A DNA stretch of 64,000 nucleotides from Lutjanus erythropterus (taxonomy: Eukaryota; Chordata; Actinopteri; Lutjaniformes; Lutjanidae). Under the pieces are notes generated by a model that made no database searches, was not told where the DNA came from, and saw only the letters and a list, made by a program, of their open reading frames with translations. Every line of letters begins with the position of its first letter. Within the stretch, counting starts at the first letter, position 1. Positions 34,190-47,560 of the stretch are shown here, piece by piece. Where the stretch lies: positions 30,936,831-31,000,830 of the forward strand of contig CM034607.1 in the NCBI GenBank assembly GCA_020091685.1. The letters are read 5' to 3'. A program made the position numbers and the translations under genes.

Positions 34190-34534
34190 TTTCGCATATA
34201 TTTATATTTCTATATTTAAGTTAACAGTTAACAGTCAATATATTGTTAAATTTCAAGTATTTGCCTTAACAATGAAAAAAGCTATTCTTTAGTGTTGTTG
34301 ACTGTTATTTTGCTTTTCTTTATTTTTAAAAAATATTGTTTCAGGCACTGTTTAGGCAGCAGTATTGTTTTAACACAGGTATCAGAAAAACCCTCGACTC
34401 TAGAGCAGCCTTTTGTGTTTTGTATGAAACCACTGCAGGTTCTCCCGTGCACTTGGAAGGGGAGGGTGAGACGAGGTGTTTACCACCTGCAAGCTCCCTG
34501 CTAGGTGTCACTAAATGTTGCACGCTGGCCCTTT
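34190..34534. repeat. DNA-element fragment ending in CCCTTTAA
   Basis: The right end 'TAGGTGTCACTAAATGTTGC' then CTGGCCCTTTAA is like the end of a TTAA-type element family. Open frames at 34292-34536 on both strands overlap each other and are probably shadows of old repeat sequence. Confidence 0.35.
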
Positions 34535-34689
34535 AAGTGTGTTAGCGCTCTAACATTTGCACTAAACTGAAAACAATGGCCAGTGTTACTGAATATCAGC
34601 TGGGATTTGCTTCAGCCCTCGTGATAAGACAAAAGCAGAATACTGCTGTGGATGTCGGCAGTGTCTTTTGTTCAGCAGGTATTTGATCA

Positions 34690-34850
34690 GGTTGACATTT
34701 TGACCTGATGAAAAGTCTGACTATGAAAAGTCAGAAGGTCACCAAAGGTATTAAAATTCATCATGTGAAGAACAGGAACATCAGCTCCAAACTTCATGGC
34801 AATCTATTGAATAGTTGATGAGATATTACACTCAAAACAACAAATAGAGA
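34690..34850. repeat. second copy of the 8440-8690 repeat family
   Basis: 'AAAGTCAGAAGGTCACCAAA' and 'CAAACTTCATGGCAATCTAT' parallel the earlier copy's 'AAAGTCAGGAGATCAAAG' and 'CAAATTTCACAACAATCCAT'. Confidence 0.5.
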
Positions 34851-37100
34851 TGGTTCAACAGTTTTGTAACACAGCATTAATACATGTACTCATGCAGACA
34901 CAAGCCTGTGATCCCACAACGAAGAGGAGTTCTGTACATTTAAATGAACCCTTGAGAAGAATCATTAAATCAGCTGGAGCCCTCATTACTTTTACACTTA
35001 AAAAAAAACAGTGTCAGAGCTGTGGGAGATTTGTAACACATGAAAAAGAGAAACAAGAAATTCACTTTTAAGCAAAAGATGCATAAAAAAATTCTAAATC
35101 CAGGCACAGAAGAGCACTGCGATGGTTCCTGTTTCTTTTTCATGTGGTTTTTGTATTTTCATGAGCACCTGTAGAGCTGCACTGCAGCTGAGACGATGAT
35201 GAAATTCATACTCCTGTTTTCATCTTGGATTTCTTTTTAAAAGAAAAACTTGCTGTTTGGTTTATTTTCTCAGCCAAGAACGTAAACATGTTTTACTTGT
35301 TAAAAAAACCTTTTTACTGGTATTCAGTATTCACTGCCTTTAACTGTGTGCTGAAAGGAAACACAATATAACAGATATACAGATAGATTTGCACCTCTCT
35401 CTTCATGCTTATAACCTCTTAATATTATTTTAACCTTTGGATAGGAATACACTCTCTGCTTTGGTGGTGAGCATTAGTTTCTCTGCTATTAGATCAAACT
35501 GTGGTCTTGCCCTTTTAACACAGATTTATACAAAAAACAACAAAACCCCCCCAAAAAAGTAAGACATGATCCTAAGCTGCCACTTTTTATTGAATTATTG
35601 AACAAACCATTTGGATAGATAACCTTGGCAGCAAATAACCACAACTATAAAGTCCAGAAGAAGGTTCAGTTCCTTTTAGCTCAGTTCAGTGGAGTTGTGG
35701 TCAGAGGGGTAAATGAATACGAGTGTTTGTTTCAGGGAGCTTAATGCTGCACTCCAGACAGCTCAGACCTCAAACATTTCCAACCTCTTACTGGAAAAAG
35801 TTCAACGAAACAGCTCTCAATGAAACACAGGATTCCTACTTGGGAACTTGAGGCAAATCCATCTACTCTGACTTCACAAGGAAGCAGCTGTCAAACAACA
35901 ATAGCAGCACCTGTAGAAACTTAAAATAATACACACTATCAGAGAGTAAAACTCGTTCTGCATAAGGACGTCTGTTACCTGATGCATTGTATTTCCTCCT
36001 GTCATTTATGCAAAGAAGCTGCACTGCGGAGGGTTCAGTTGAGTGAAAACTTGCCAAAGAAACTCATCAGTTTGTCACATTCAGCCATGTTTTCTTGCTT
36101 ACTTTTCGTGTTGTGCACCTGGAGCGCTTTGAGCTCAGAAGTGGGAAATTTCAGCTTGGAAATTCCATCCTTCGATGTCGCCTTTGTTTTCATATGCACC
36201 CTTTTTGGTCGGGACATTTTGGACTTTTCAGTTTTCAGTCTGCGTCCATCAAAGTAGATGAACCTCAGATATACAACCACTTTAATCAGTCTCCAGGAAA
36301 TGTATTTCAGAGATTTTTTTTCTATACTGATAGTTATTTCTTTTTAGTTTTAGCTCCACATCCTGCATTACTTCCTACTTAATGCTATCTACAAGGTTTT
36401 TTAGTAGAGGATAGGTCAGCTCCATTTATGTGAAATAGCATTAAAATAACCTGTGCTTCCTGTGTTTTAAAGTTTGCCTGTTGAACCAAACTCCATTATA
36501 AAAGCAGGTGTTTTATGGGAGGAACACATTTTTTCACAGTAAAATCTTTAGTTCAACCATCATTAAGACTTGTTTCTAATTCACTTTAATCTACAGACAC
36601 AATCGGCACACCATTCATTTACCCAGAAACATCATTAACTGACCTGTGATGAAGTGTTTGACAGACACACACACTGACTGGCTGCTCTCATCCAAAGGAT
36701 ATGACACTTAGCTTTAGTAGATTTCAGCGTAGACAAGGAGATCCGTTGCTGCATCCAGATCCAGAGAGGAAGTTTAGGATTAATCCAAACCAAAGTGCTT
36801 ATAGTTGTCCAGAAATTTACCACTTTCATATAAATCCGTCCTCTTTTTTATGTTCGGCAAATTAATAAAACATCTAATTATGTTCTCCTTCTGTCACTCC
36901 TCACTCTCTCCTCCTCCATTTTGTTTCCCTCTCTGTCAGCTCACAGGTGTGTCTGATTTATCACCTCCCCTCCCCCTCTGCTCTTTCCTGCACAGGTATA
37001 AAGGGTTATTCTGTACATTTTCTTTTCTCCTTTCAGCTACGACCCTACTTTGAGCTGTTCTGACACACCTAGATCAGGTCTTTGACTCGAGTCAATCCAG
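34851..37100. other. non-coding DNA, no gene seen
   Basis: Long AT-rich stretch. The plus/minus open-frame pair at 35982-36382 has no domain and no splice pair. Confidence 0.4.
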
Positions 37101-37109
37101 ACAATACGG

Positions 37110-37430
37110 GCCAGTTTCACAGACAGATCTTGATCCTAGTCTCAGACTAAAATGCCTGTTTAAGCTGTCTTAACTCAGAGCAACCTGCACAGACTTGTGT
37201 TAAAATAGTCACAGATGTTCTAGATTAAACTAAACTAGGGGGAGGATTAGAGCTACTCCAGGACTAAACTGATGCGACCTTCCTACCTCTCCTTGAGTCC
37301 TGTGTCTAGACCCGGGTTCAGAACAACCTGCAGAACAAATTCTCTGTTGTTTTTTTTCTCACCAGGTTTCTCCAGGTCTCCATAGTCTCCGACTAACTGA
37401 GCCAAGTTTAAGCCATGTTTTCCTGAACCA
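37110..37430. repeat. dispersed repeat fragment
   Basis: 'GGGCCAGTTTCACAGACAGA', 'GTCTCAGACTAAAATGCCTG' and 'TTTAAGCTGTCTTAACTCAG' are characteristic of a widespread fish repeat. Confidence 0.5.
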
Positions 37431-37559
37431 GTTGAAAATGTGAACAACTGATTAATTGCTCATAATTTATAAGATACTCATTTTCAGTTTTTGTGTTTTT
37501 TTGGGGCAGTGTTTTCCTAATTTTAAGTCCAAGTTTCACTTTTCATATTTCTGACAGTA

Positions 37560-37812
37560 AATATCTTTGAGCTGTGAAACATTAATCAACATTTTCTGAC
37601 ATTTTATGGACCAAACAACTAATCAATGAGTGGGAAATTTATTGCCAGATTGATCACTAGCTGAGCAACCTATGTTTCAATTGACAAGACTGTGACAGGA
37701 TCAATTTTTCAGCATTTCCTGATATTTTATGGATCAAACAACTAATCGATTAATCATAAAAATGACTGATAGTTTAATTAATAATGAAAATAATCATTAG
37801 TTGCAGCCTTAT
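37560..37812 (-). mobile_element. hAT-like element, inverted copy of the 28396 family
   Basis: 'TCTGACATTTTATGGACCAA' and the terminus AATAATCATTAGTTGCAGCC are the reverse complement of the family start seen at 28396. It appears internally rearranged, with the TTTTATGGA/AACTAATC segment present twice. Confidence 0.65.
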
Positions 37813-37879
37813 AAAGGGCTAGTCTGAACTTGATTAATCATTAACATCTTTACTCCAAATATGCAGATACAGAATATTG

Positions 37880-38135
37880 TTTTGTTTTGTTTTTCAGTTG
37901 TTTGTCCTTGTTTTTATTGGCCGGTTTGTGATCAGAGAACCTGATTGGCTGCTGAAATGCAGACAAAAAGTTTGGATATTGATTCAAATTGTACTCAGTA
38001 CTCATCTATGGGTTTAATAGTAACTAAACAGATTACATCTTGTAATGCATACTTAAGTACGACAAAAGTCCAGACTTGAAAATCTACACATAAAATTATA
38101 AGCAATAAGCAAGTAATCTGAGTATTTGTAACACT
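37880..38135. repeat. dispersed repeat shared with 49020-49250
   Basis: 'GTAACTAAACAGATTACATC', 'CTTGAAAATCTACACATAAA' and 'GAGTATTTGTAAC' have close counterparts at 49108-49245, in the same orientation. Confidence 0.5.
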
Positions 38136-38429
38136 TGTGACCACAAACACACTGCATCTTGTTGCTCAGTTTCTGACCCTGTTTTTATTTCTTTTTCCCT
38201 GAGATGATTTATGATGACTATTTTCTTTAATCTCTGCTTTTGTTGTCTTTATTTCTCCCTCTGCTTGTAGATTATGACGCTTCAGCGTGACATAAACTTT
38301 AAACAAATTTGATTCGACAGCATAATTAGCTGTGAGGAGCCTCAGGGCGGCGATCGCTCTCTGCTGCACTCCCTCAGCTCTGACACAGGGGGGCAGTGTT
38401 ACCACAGACGGATGTTGGAGAGGTTTGAC

Positions 38430-38964
38430 TGGCAATTACACACACACACACATGTACATGCACACAGACACACACACAAACACACACACGGTCAATAATG
38501 TCTGTTGTGTTTGGGTCCATTATGGTGGCTGACAGCGTGTCACCCTTGTCCTCCTTTCTTTACTCAAATTGCTTCTGCTGAAAAGACACAACCAGACCTG
38601 TTTATCACCTCTGTGATGTGTGTGTGTGTTAGGAGTGTGTGTGTGTGTGAGGGTAGGTGGAGTTTGTGTGCGCTAAAGTGTACTTGTGTGTGAGTAAATG
38701 CTGTTAAGTGTGTGGCAGTGCGTGGACGAGCTTGTGTAGGGGTGGTTGAGGGAGTATTTCTGAGCCTGTGAAAATAAAAATGATTTTTTGTGAGTATCTG
38801 AATGTCAGCATGGTGGTTTGTGTGTGTGTGTGTGTGTGTGTCATGGCATCTAAAAGGTTTCCACGCATAATAATATCACGTTATTCCTGCTGAGACAGAC
38901 AGAACTAATCTACCTGGATTTGTCAGTGAGAAAAAGCACAACAGCCACTTAGTCTGTGATTACC

Positions 38965-39009
<45 letters not shown>

Positions 39010-39048
39010 AACATGGCACACACACACCAACATGGCACACACACACTC
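38430..39048. repeat. cluster of CA/TG microsatellites with a short minisatellite
   Basis: Interrupted CA at 38438-38488, TG at 38618-38650, (TG)n at 38817-38841 and (AC)n at 38970-39008. The last merges into tandem units that each contain CCAACATGGCAC (39001-39048). No gene. Confidence 0.9.
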
Positions 39049-39277
39049 TGAATGCTTGGCACCCACTGAATTAATTTACAACGGAATTAAAACATTTAAC
39101 ACACATCCTGTCTTTGTTTGGGTTGTCTGAATTCAATTTGAGTTTGAACAGTGCACTGATATTTTACACACGCGTGCACACAGTCATACATGCCAACAAT
39201 GAGACCTCAAAAATAGGGAGGATTTCCAAAACCGTCTGGGGGTCCTAGACCAGAAAAATGTGAGTTTCAGGGCTGCA

Positions 39278-40523
39278 TAGGGCCGCGCAATTAATCAAAA
39301 TATTATTGAAATCATAATATGTGGCCAAGTGCAATATACAAATCATAGAGGCTGAAATTAATTTTGATAAAGGAAAACTATGTGACAAATCAGCATCATA
39401 ATGAAGTGCTGTAGTGCTGCCCTGGCCTACAAAATGTTTGTTTAGAGGCTAGAGCGATATAACATGGTCACAAATGCAGACACTCCTCTTCCTATTAACT
39501 CTTTCCCCACCAGTGTTTTTAAAAAAAGTTGCCAGCCAACGCCGCCATTTTTGAGAAATTTCACAGACTTTTCAACACCCACAGAATATTCAGTTCTATG
39601 AATATGTTAACATGGATTATATCAAAATAAAGAACAGATCTTCTGGTCTGAGAGACATTTTGTTCTAGCTGCATTCATCCTTTTTTTTTATAAGCACTTA
39701 ACTGTTGGTTGGTTGGTTGCATTAAAAAAATCCATCTTTTGAACAAAAAAACTGAGAAAATGGTGTTTTTGTGAAAGAGTGCTCTGCGACCCTGCAGTGT
39801 GAGTTGCCTCACCGTGTCCCGGCTGCTGTGTGGAGATCTGGGAGGCTGCAGTATGATCTGTCACTGAGCACCAATGTTTTAACGCTACGCAACATCTTCT
39901 TCTTCTGCTGCTTAATTCCAGCAGTTCTCCTCTTCTTCAAATGCCAAATTTTTGCAGACAATCCGTCACAGCAGCAAACACTACAGAGCAGAGTAGTGGT
40001 GCGGTGAGAGAGAGAGAGAGAGAGAGAGAGATCACTATCTGTGGTGTAAGAAAGAGACGGTGAAGGTTTGCTGAGCGGAGGAAAGGATGAGCAGTGAAGT
40101 TGTTTGTCTGGGAGTAAACGGTGCTGCAAACGCACAGTGTGGGTCTGAGTTTGTCAGTGAGTGAAAAAGAAGACTGAAGCAGAAATCCTGAGTGTGTGTG
40201 TGGTTCCCAGCTGTGGAAGCAGTGTCGCTATGACGATCACCTCTGTCTATGTTGATACAGTTCAGTCAAGTACGGTCAGTTGAGATGTTTTAGGGAGGTT
40301 TTACACAAATACTGTAATGTATTCTGCAGTATAATGTCAAGAAGGCATGAAAAAATAGATACACACAAGCCTTATGAACACCCCAACAAATGTCACATCA
40401 TCATGATTTTAATTTTTTTTTATTTTCAGTGAAATTTAAAATTGTGATGCAAAAATGATCATTCACATTTATTGTGAACCATATTACAACTGTAATATCT
40501 GTCAAAATAATCATGCAGCCCTA
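39278..40523. mobile_element. about 1.25-kb hAT-like element
   Basis: The ends are TAGGGCCGCGCAATTAATCA and, read inward from the right, TAGGGCTGCATGATTATTTT. A (GA)n tract lies inside at 40005-40031. No clear 8-bp duplication is seen. Interior reading frames (39771-40135, both strands) have no transposase signature. Confidence 0.6.
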
Positions 40524-40639
40524 TTTCATAGACTTTGTTTCCTGCATTAGAATGAAATAATAAGTCCTTGTATTTTTGCTTGTATTTGTTTATCAAAAAA
40601 AATCTAAGGGTATGTTATTTAATTTATGTTTTGCTCCTT

Positions 40640-41130
40640 TCCTGTAAAACGTTCTGTAAGAAACAGGAATTATTCTTTCCAGTATTTCTTCCTCTTAGTG
40701 CTCTCCACGACGAAGTATTTATTGAAAGTCAGTTTATTAGCTACAGTGGATGTTGGTTGGCACACTTCAGTTAGGAGAAGCATATAGATGCACCAACACA
40801 GAAGTCTGCCAGACAGCCTTTTCTGGTGAGACGACGCCGTTATGTAAGCCAAATATCACTTACTCTGAACCAACCAGACTCCATTGATGAAATCAGTAGT
40901 TTTACCTCAAAGATCACAGGGGTTGTTGCTGCCTCATTTTGTGAGTTTGTTTGTGTTATTGTGTGACTTTGGTGAACCCAGCCTCTGCTTTTAAAACACA
41001 GAAGTCACACAATGACACAAACTAACTAACAGATTGAGGCGATAGAAGACCAGCAACTCCTGTGTTCTGCGAAGCAAAATTAATCATTTCGCCCATGGAG
41101 TTTGGTTGGTTTGGAAAGAGTGATGTGTGA
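40640..41130. mobile_element. copy of the foldback (TTAA-type) repeat family, core region
   Basis: It carries the arms 'CAGACAGCCTTTTCTGGTGA', 'ACCAACCAGACTCCATTGA' and 'TTTGTGTTATTGTGTGACTT', then the inverse 'GTCACACAATGACACAAACT' and 'GACCAGCAACTCCTGTGTTC' and finally 'GAGTTTGGTTGGTTTGG'. The central palindrome is well preserved. Outer TTAA ends were not located. Confidence 0.65.
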
Positions 41131-42849
41131 CATAAAAACAGGAGGAAAAACAGGAGAACTGTGACCCTGGGAGGAAACCGGGATAAGATAACGAAAAACA
41201 TGAGTCTCCCAGAGCAGCTGGGATGGTTGGTAAGTGTGCACACAGCCACACACACTCACACGTGTACCTACATGACAGGTAGTTATGTATTCAGACAGTT
41301 GTAATTCAGAGACATTCAAATGAAAAGAAGACATACACCCCTGTGAGAGGCAGAGCCATCATTACATGTCACACATGATGTTTGAAATGGAGATTCACTG
41401 CACAAACTACTGGGACTGACTGTCTCTCCCCCCCCAAAAAAGTGACTAAACTCACAAATCACGTCAGAGTCCACAGTCCATCATCGATTTACCGGGTAAA
41501 TCGGGTAAAGGCAGGAAGAGACAGTTTAGAGGAGGACTTTTAAACTTTGAGATAAAGACTGCGTCCTCCTCAGCCTGGGGACTTCTCTGATGCAGCCTGC
41601 AGCGATAGCATCGCTGCCGAGCGCCGGCTGTTGTTCCGACTGCAGCATTTTCTCTCTCATTCCTCTTGTCAGCGTTGAGAGAGAGAAAAATGTCAGCCAT
41701 CAAGTGCAAATGTTACAGCTGATATTATTTCTAATAGGATATGAAGTCTGTGTGGACCACACTTGACATAAATCCCTCTTTTTTATTTTAAACATGTCTA
41801 TTTAAGTAACACAAATGACCTGCCGAGCTTTAAGACAAGGGCATGCTCACTTACAGCTGCGTCCCCCGTGTGGTTCGAGCCAGCAGAGGGCTGCAGCTCA
41901 TGAATATTATCAGATAATCTACTGACTGTTCTTTTGATTAATCGCGTCTCTAATTTAAAACCGAAAGTGGCCAAAAATAGAAGATGTACCCCGAGCTGAA
42001 AGTTCCAAAAACACCCAAAAGAACAGTCGGTACTTGGACTAACTCTAACCGCATCATCCTGCCGTCTCTAAATTTAGTTATGTACTATTTTTCAATACTG
42101 CATATCAATTTATACAACAGTTAGTTCTGACCTAGAAGAGGAATTTTGACATTTAATGAGGGAAAATACCTGCACTGACATGCATGTGTGTTACTGATTT
42201 GCATAAATATATAGATTAATTGAGAAAAGTACTGGAAGTTAACGAGCCGCCATTGCTGTGGTGGCATCTCCCTACGGTATGAGCGCGAATGACTGCGAGC
42301 CGTCATGCAAAGTTTATTTTAAGTAAGTATAAGTTTTATTTTCTACTTTTACACTTTTTATGCAACATCAATTTTGCCAGCATTGTCTAGGAAGTCTGGA
42401 AGAAACTGTGCAGTTTAGCTGCTCCAACAGTCGTGTCCAAATTCAACTTTGGCCAAACTGGACTGCAAAATACACAAAACCTTTACATCATGAAAAGTGC
42501 TGCAGTCAGAGAGCAGAGACTCTTCAGAGATTCACTGAGTGTACAGAGGACCACGATGTGGCAGAGTGGATCAAAAGTATTAACAGCAAGGAGCTTATCT
42601 CCTGAAAATCTTCAATACCTGATGAAAAATGTGAATTCATACATATTTTTTATACATATTACACAGTATTTCATCACTTAAATGTGATGGAGGTGGTCTG
42701 TTTTTTCTCTTCTCCATGATCCATTTCTGGCTGCCGTCAAAACAAGTACCGTGAAAGATTTGAATAATGTTAAGAAAAGGAGCCTTTATCCATGACAGTG
42801 AACATTTTGACCAAAACCATGAAAAATCTTGCAAGAGTCCCATAAATTT
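41131..42849. other. non-coding DNA, no gene seen
   Basis: A minus-strand donor-like GCAGCT/GTAAGT near 41852 follows CTGCAGCCCTCTGCTGG, a phrase common in repeats, so no exon is called. The open frame 41464-41709 (-) has no recognised domain. Confidence 0.4.
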
Positions 42850-43150
42850 TTGGGTTCTCTGACAGTAAACTGAATATCTTTGAGTTGACAAAACCTGACA
42901 TTTGAGGACGTCATCTTGAGCTTTGTCAAAAACTGACCAACATTTTATGGACCAAACAACTAATCAGTTAGTGGAGAAAATGATCAACTGATTGATCAAT
43001 ACTGATAATAACTGTTACAGGAAAGACTTGCAGAGCACACAGACGTATGTCTACTCTTCAACTGACAAGATTGTGACAGGATTAATGAATCAATTAATCA
43101 AGAAAACAATCAGCAGATTAATCGACAATGAAAATAATCATTGCAGCTCT
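42850..43150 (-). mobile_element. hAT-like element, third copy of the 28396 family
   Basis: 'AACATTTTATGGACCAAACA', 'CTAATCAGTTAGTGGAGAAA' and 'ACAATGAAAATAATCATTGC' mark the same family in inverted orientation, ending at GCAGCTCTGC. Confidence 0.65.
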
Positions 43151-43193
43151 GCTAGAGACGTAGATTTAGTTATATAACAAGTGATTGCATTAC

Positions 43194-43254
43194 CTTCCAG
43201 CACGTCATGGGTCGCTCCCCCTCATGTATATCACAGGAAATAACACAATACCCT
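43194..43254 (-). CDS. weak candidate exon, 61 nt (unidentified)
   Basis: The acceptor GCTCTTTTCTGTAG is followed by 61 nt and the donor TGGAAG/GTAATG. One frame, entered after one nucleotide, is open and reads GYCVISCDIHEGERPMTCWK; the other two have stops. It lies next to a transposon copy, so an element-derived cryptic exon or chance is more likely than a real exon. Confidence 0.18.
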
Positions 43255-44695
43255 CTACAGAAAAGAGCTGTCACTTATCAAGTCCCAATACACAAGATCC
43301 GGCATATAATTCTCTAAATTCAAATGAACCCCCTGGAGCCTCATTCTGAATCATGTTGTTGAACTGACAGGGTTCAGTTCATCTGCTTTGGCTCCACCGC
43401 TTCATGTGAAATAAGCTAACATGTGAAATCAGATTTGTTGTTGTTGTCGAGATGATACTGTGAGGCATTTGGCATTTCAAAAGGCAGCGAGCAGCCTCGT
43501 GTTTATCCACGATTTTTTTTTTTTAAAACCTAAAAATGCTTCCACACAGATCATTTGGTTTCGTGATTATCTGCCCGCTAGTTTCCTCCGTCTTATGTTA
43601 ACGAAGACCTCAGTTCGCTGACGGAGCGATGGGACGTGCAAAAGATCAAAGTGACAAAGAGCATCAAAAACGCCCACCGCTGGAGAGCAAGACGCTGCCC
43701 GCTGATTTTACACCTCCAACTCTGGATCTGGACAGATCATTACAGATTGAATAACTAATGTTTTCACACGTTCAAACAGCACTTTGAATTTCAAATAAAA
43801 AGTGGCACCCGTGCTGTAAACATGCACCAACAAATCTAATACTTTAAAGCTCACAGCTCTCTGGAAGTCCATTAACCTCTTCCCTATCCTGCAAAATCAT
43901 CTGAAATTAAAATTATCCAAGGCGCTCCAAAGTAAATTTCAAGCTTTTCTCAAACCATTTGTGGGTGAGTGCACAGTTTTTTCAGAATTACTGTGAGTGC
44001 TACAGACGGTGTTCATGTCTGCCTAAATATGAGTTTTGCAAATAGATGCCTGCAAATGCAATATAACTATAACAACACCACAGAAAATTTAAAGGTTTTT
44101 CCTAAGCATATGTCATGTTTTTTTTAAAAAAAAAAGTCAATTTGGAGACCTCCAAAAGAACTCCTGCTGCACACTAACCGAAGCATAAACTCATTATTAT
44201 ACTTTTTCCGTCTTGAAACTGTACTTTGTGCCTATAAATGTGTCAAAACAAGTCCCATGGTGGAAAAGCAGTTCATATAATAAAGCAACTCACAGCGAAT
44301 GATTTAGATATACATATTTTTCTGTTCTGTTGTCACAAATTGACTGACTGATGTTTTACTGACTGAACATTTGCATGAGAAACTGCTGTGGAATATCAGG
44401 GACTTTATGGGAGATACAATGCACAATCAAAGCTGCAGACGTAAAGTTTGTGAGACTGCGATCTTATCAAATAACCTTTTGAAAGTAACAGTCTGGTCAG
44501 CTTTCAGTGTCAGAAACGGAGCTTTACAGACTCTGTGTCCCTAAAATGTCTGATAAGTGCTTCGAGTGTGTAGGCCGAGTAAGGTAGGGACGCTGAAATT
44601 TAATTAGAAGACAAGACGGTGTGTGAAACCGGGTGGGTGAGATCAGGCAGAGACTGATGCAGTGCAAAACAGTTCTGCAAAGTTCACCTTATTTG
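43255..44695. other. non-coding DNA, no gene seen
   Basis: A small ATG frame at 43629-43754 (MGRAKDQSDK, ending RSLQIE) lies in a GC-richer patch. It has no family match that I know and no splice sites. Confidence 0.35.
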
Positions 44696-44699
44696 TGGT

Positions 44700-44820
44700 A
44701 ATGACGGAGGGGCGAGCGAGCTGTCTTTCTTTCACTGCTGTCTGGGGCATTGAACTGGCGACCTTCCGGTTCCCAACCTCGATTCTCTAACCTTTAGGTC
44801 ACCACTGCCAACTGTTAGAC
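44700..44820 (-). mobile_element. tRNA-derived SINE head
   Basis: Read on the minus strand: GGTGACCTAAAGGTTAGAGA, then 'GGGAACCGGAAGGTCGCCAG' and a B-box-like AGTTCAATGCC. This tRNA-like head matches the type of the copy at 5125-5300. Confidence 0.65.
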
Positions 44821-47097
44821 AGACAGGAATGACGTGAAGCTCACTCTGGTGCAACACATTTAATTTCTGTGCTCTCTGTATAACAAGTCAGACAAAACAC
44901 TATTAACACATTACCATCTGCTCTAATCTGATTTATTTCCACATCATTTCTTTCATGGGTATCTTTTGTTTACAGGTGAGTAACAGGTTCGCTCTCTCTC
45001 TCTTTCAGGTGCAGACAGTTCAGTTACAGTTAAGTATTTCACACTACTACTGTTATCATGTCTTTTTGTTTTTTTAATCTTTAAAAATGTATTAACATGA
45101 TCTATTTCAACAGTTTTATGCACCAAAACACAGTCACTATGATTATGTTCCTCAGTGTACACAGCAATGACAAATGAAAGGGTAAACAGTAAATAGTATG
45201 TGGACCAGTGGACTGAGTGTCCCACCTGAAAGCTATGGATTTATTAATTTACTTTTTTAAGATTAAGTTGAAAGAAGTTTTATTATAAGCCAATTTTTCT
45301 TTTGTTCTTCTTTATATCTTGCCATCTTCTCTCAGTTACTTTCTTGCAGATACTCTCCCATTTAATGTTTCTTTTTTAAAAAGAAATATTCAATATCTTC
45401 CACTAACTCCTCTAATTCCATTTCATTTTGCGCTTGCAAAAAAAACCCCTCCCCATTACGGACACCTGTAAACAGTGCAAAACCCTCATTTAAATGCTGC
45501 TGTCTCCACGATGTTTGCACCTGTTGTCATTTTCACAATTATTGTCACGTATAACTCAGTTGATCACCTGCAAAATGCACACCAGCTAAACGTGCAGTAT
45601 GTCAGAATGAACACACAACACGACCTCAGTAAATCAGGCCCTGTATACGGTACTGTATGTGCAGGTATTTGTACCGTTGACGCATTTTTCAGTTTGAGTT
45701 TGTGGATCACAGAATCACCTTATAGACCGTATAGTTCAACAGCAGCAACATTTACACAGAACTTTATAGCTCAGGAGATTCTACAGATCTTTGGAAAGCT
45801 GGATCTTTCTGTTGATCTTGGATATTTCTGAGCTCAGACAGACCCAGTAGTCTGTGGATCTGTGATCTTTGCCTTCACTTTTTAGAAACATGTCAAAAAA
45901 TTACTTTTGAAATGTCAAATAGAGCCACGGCTTTTCTAACAGCTTAAAACTGTGGTTTTGGGAGCTCTGCTGAATAAAAAGTCTCTTTCATGGAGGGAAC
46001 ATGTTTTCAGCTGTTAGTTATTTTCACCATTTTTTTTTCATTCATTTTTTTTCCCAGTGCTCTTGATATTGTTGCTTTTTGGTTCTCTGTAATTATCTGC
46101 TGTCAACTGTAATAACCTCAGGCATTCTGCTTCACAGCTCTCATCCGTCCCGTCCATGTAGCGGCCTGTCGATCATCCTAACCACAATAATTAATCTCCT
46201 ACTGGGATTAAGTATTTATTGTACTCAGATCTTCATAGTTTCTTAAATCAAACATGAAACTTCTATCACTTGATTATTTTTTTTTTTCCCGTGGATCCCT
46301 GGGAGAAATAACTGTCACCAAATTATCTTGAATCTGTACCTGTTCTGGATGATAAGACAAAATAAAACAGGCTTTTTCAATCACTTGTGGATTCTCATTT
46401 TCTCTGGGGCCATTTTTCTCGGCAGGGCTCCAACGCAACAGGGGGCGTCTTCCTCCTCCTCCCCTCCTCCTCCTCCTCCTCCTGTTCTGCCATGCCATTT
46501 TTCTCTCTCATCACATCTCTCACACTCACTATCGACTCGCTCATTGATTCAGCGGCCCACTCTCCCTCAGTCTATCTCACTCTCTTAATCTCTCAGAGTC
46601 CATACCTCTCTACCTGCTTACACTAATCCCTCAATCTACCCATTTCTTTTCTTTCTCTTTCTCACGTCTCTGTTCTCAATCACAAAGCCTTTTCTCTCGC
46701 CCTTCGTCTCAGACATCGTTCCTCTTCCTCCACCTTTTCTCTTAAATCTACTCCTCACTCACGGCTCCGGGAACCAGAATATTAAGTAGTTTCATTAGTG
46801 TGAGTAATTGTTAGCTCATGCTGATAAGCAGAGGTTGGTCGCGACAAAATACTGCATTTAATGCCTGTAAATCCACAAGAAAGTTAACTAAAGTTTAATC
46901 AGAATTATAAATTGAAATTCTTTTGCTACTGAAGAGCACATACACGGACAAACACACCATACCACGTATATCATTTCATTACTTCTGCACCTTCTGTTTG
47001 GGGATTTCTCACAACTGAAGTTCTTGTTGGATAAGACTAAGTGGCTGCAAACTTAAAAAAAATGTGGTAAACTCATCTCAAGAAACAAGCACTGTAC
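44821..47097. other. non-coding DNA with low-complexity tracts
   Basis: (TCC)n lies at 46449-46482 and gives spurious serine/proline and arginine/glycine frames. Consecutive donor (TACAG/GTGAGT at 44976) and acceptor (CTCTCTCTCTTTCAG at 45009) words are only 30-odd bases apart in AT-rich DNA and do not make an intron. No gene seen. Confidence 0.4.
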
Positions 47098-47560
47098 TTA
47101 AAGGGATAGTTCACCTCCATCTAATTTTATTTTTTGGCGTGAGTTGCCGTGTTTTAAGCAGGCTACGTGGTTAAATCGTTTCTTTTCTGTCTGTCTGCAC
47201 AGGGTCTTTTATTTTGAAAAATAACCAGATTCTCCATGCCTTTTCTATGTCTGACTTCCTTCCTGTTTAATCTGCTCTGTGCTAATTTACGCGGCATCCA
47301 TCAAAAATATTTATTTGAAGCCGAGAGCTGGTTCTGGGACGCGCCAAAACGCTGCTGGTGGAATCACAAGAATTGTGAAGAATGGCTGCAAATGGTGGAA
47401 TTTAGCTGTTACACATGGAAAGTTTTCTCTGTTTGTACATCGCGTTCTGTGTGCGCTGCAGGTGTGATGATGAAACATGACGTGACCAAACCGAGTTGTA
47501 CTTTAAGGTAAAAGTTGTCATTTTTTTTAACCTCCATCTCTGTTTGAATGGTGCCTTTAA
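47098..47560. mobile_element. probable short TTAA-flanked element
   Basis: The left end is TTAAAGGGATAGTTCACC. The right end, read inward, is TTAAAGGCACCATTCAAACA. The open plus-strand frame inside (47236-47511) has no domain. The pairing of these ends is an inference from short similarity. Confidence 0.4.

Noticed and set aside
44940-45010. Donor TACAG/GTGAGT and acceptor CTCTTTCAG in tandem
   Set aside because: The spacing of about 35 bases is too short for a vertebrate intron and the flanks are AT-rich with no coding pattern.
46274-46626. Arg/Gly-rich and Ser/Pro-rich frames
   Set aside because: They are produced by a (TCC)n tract.
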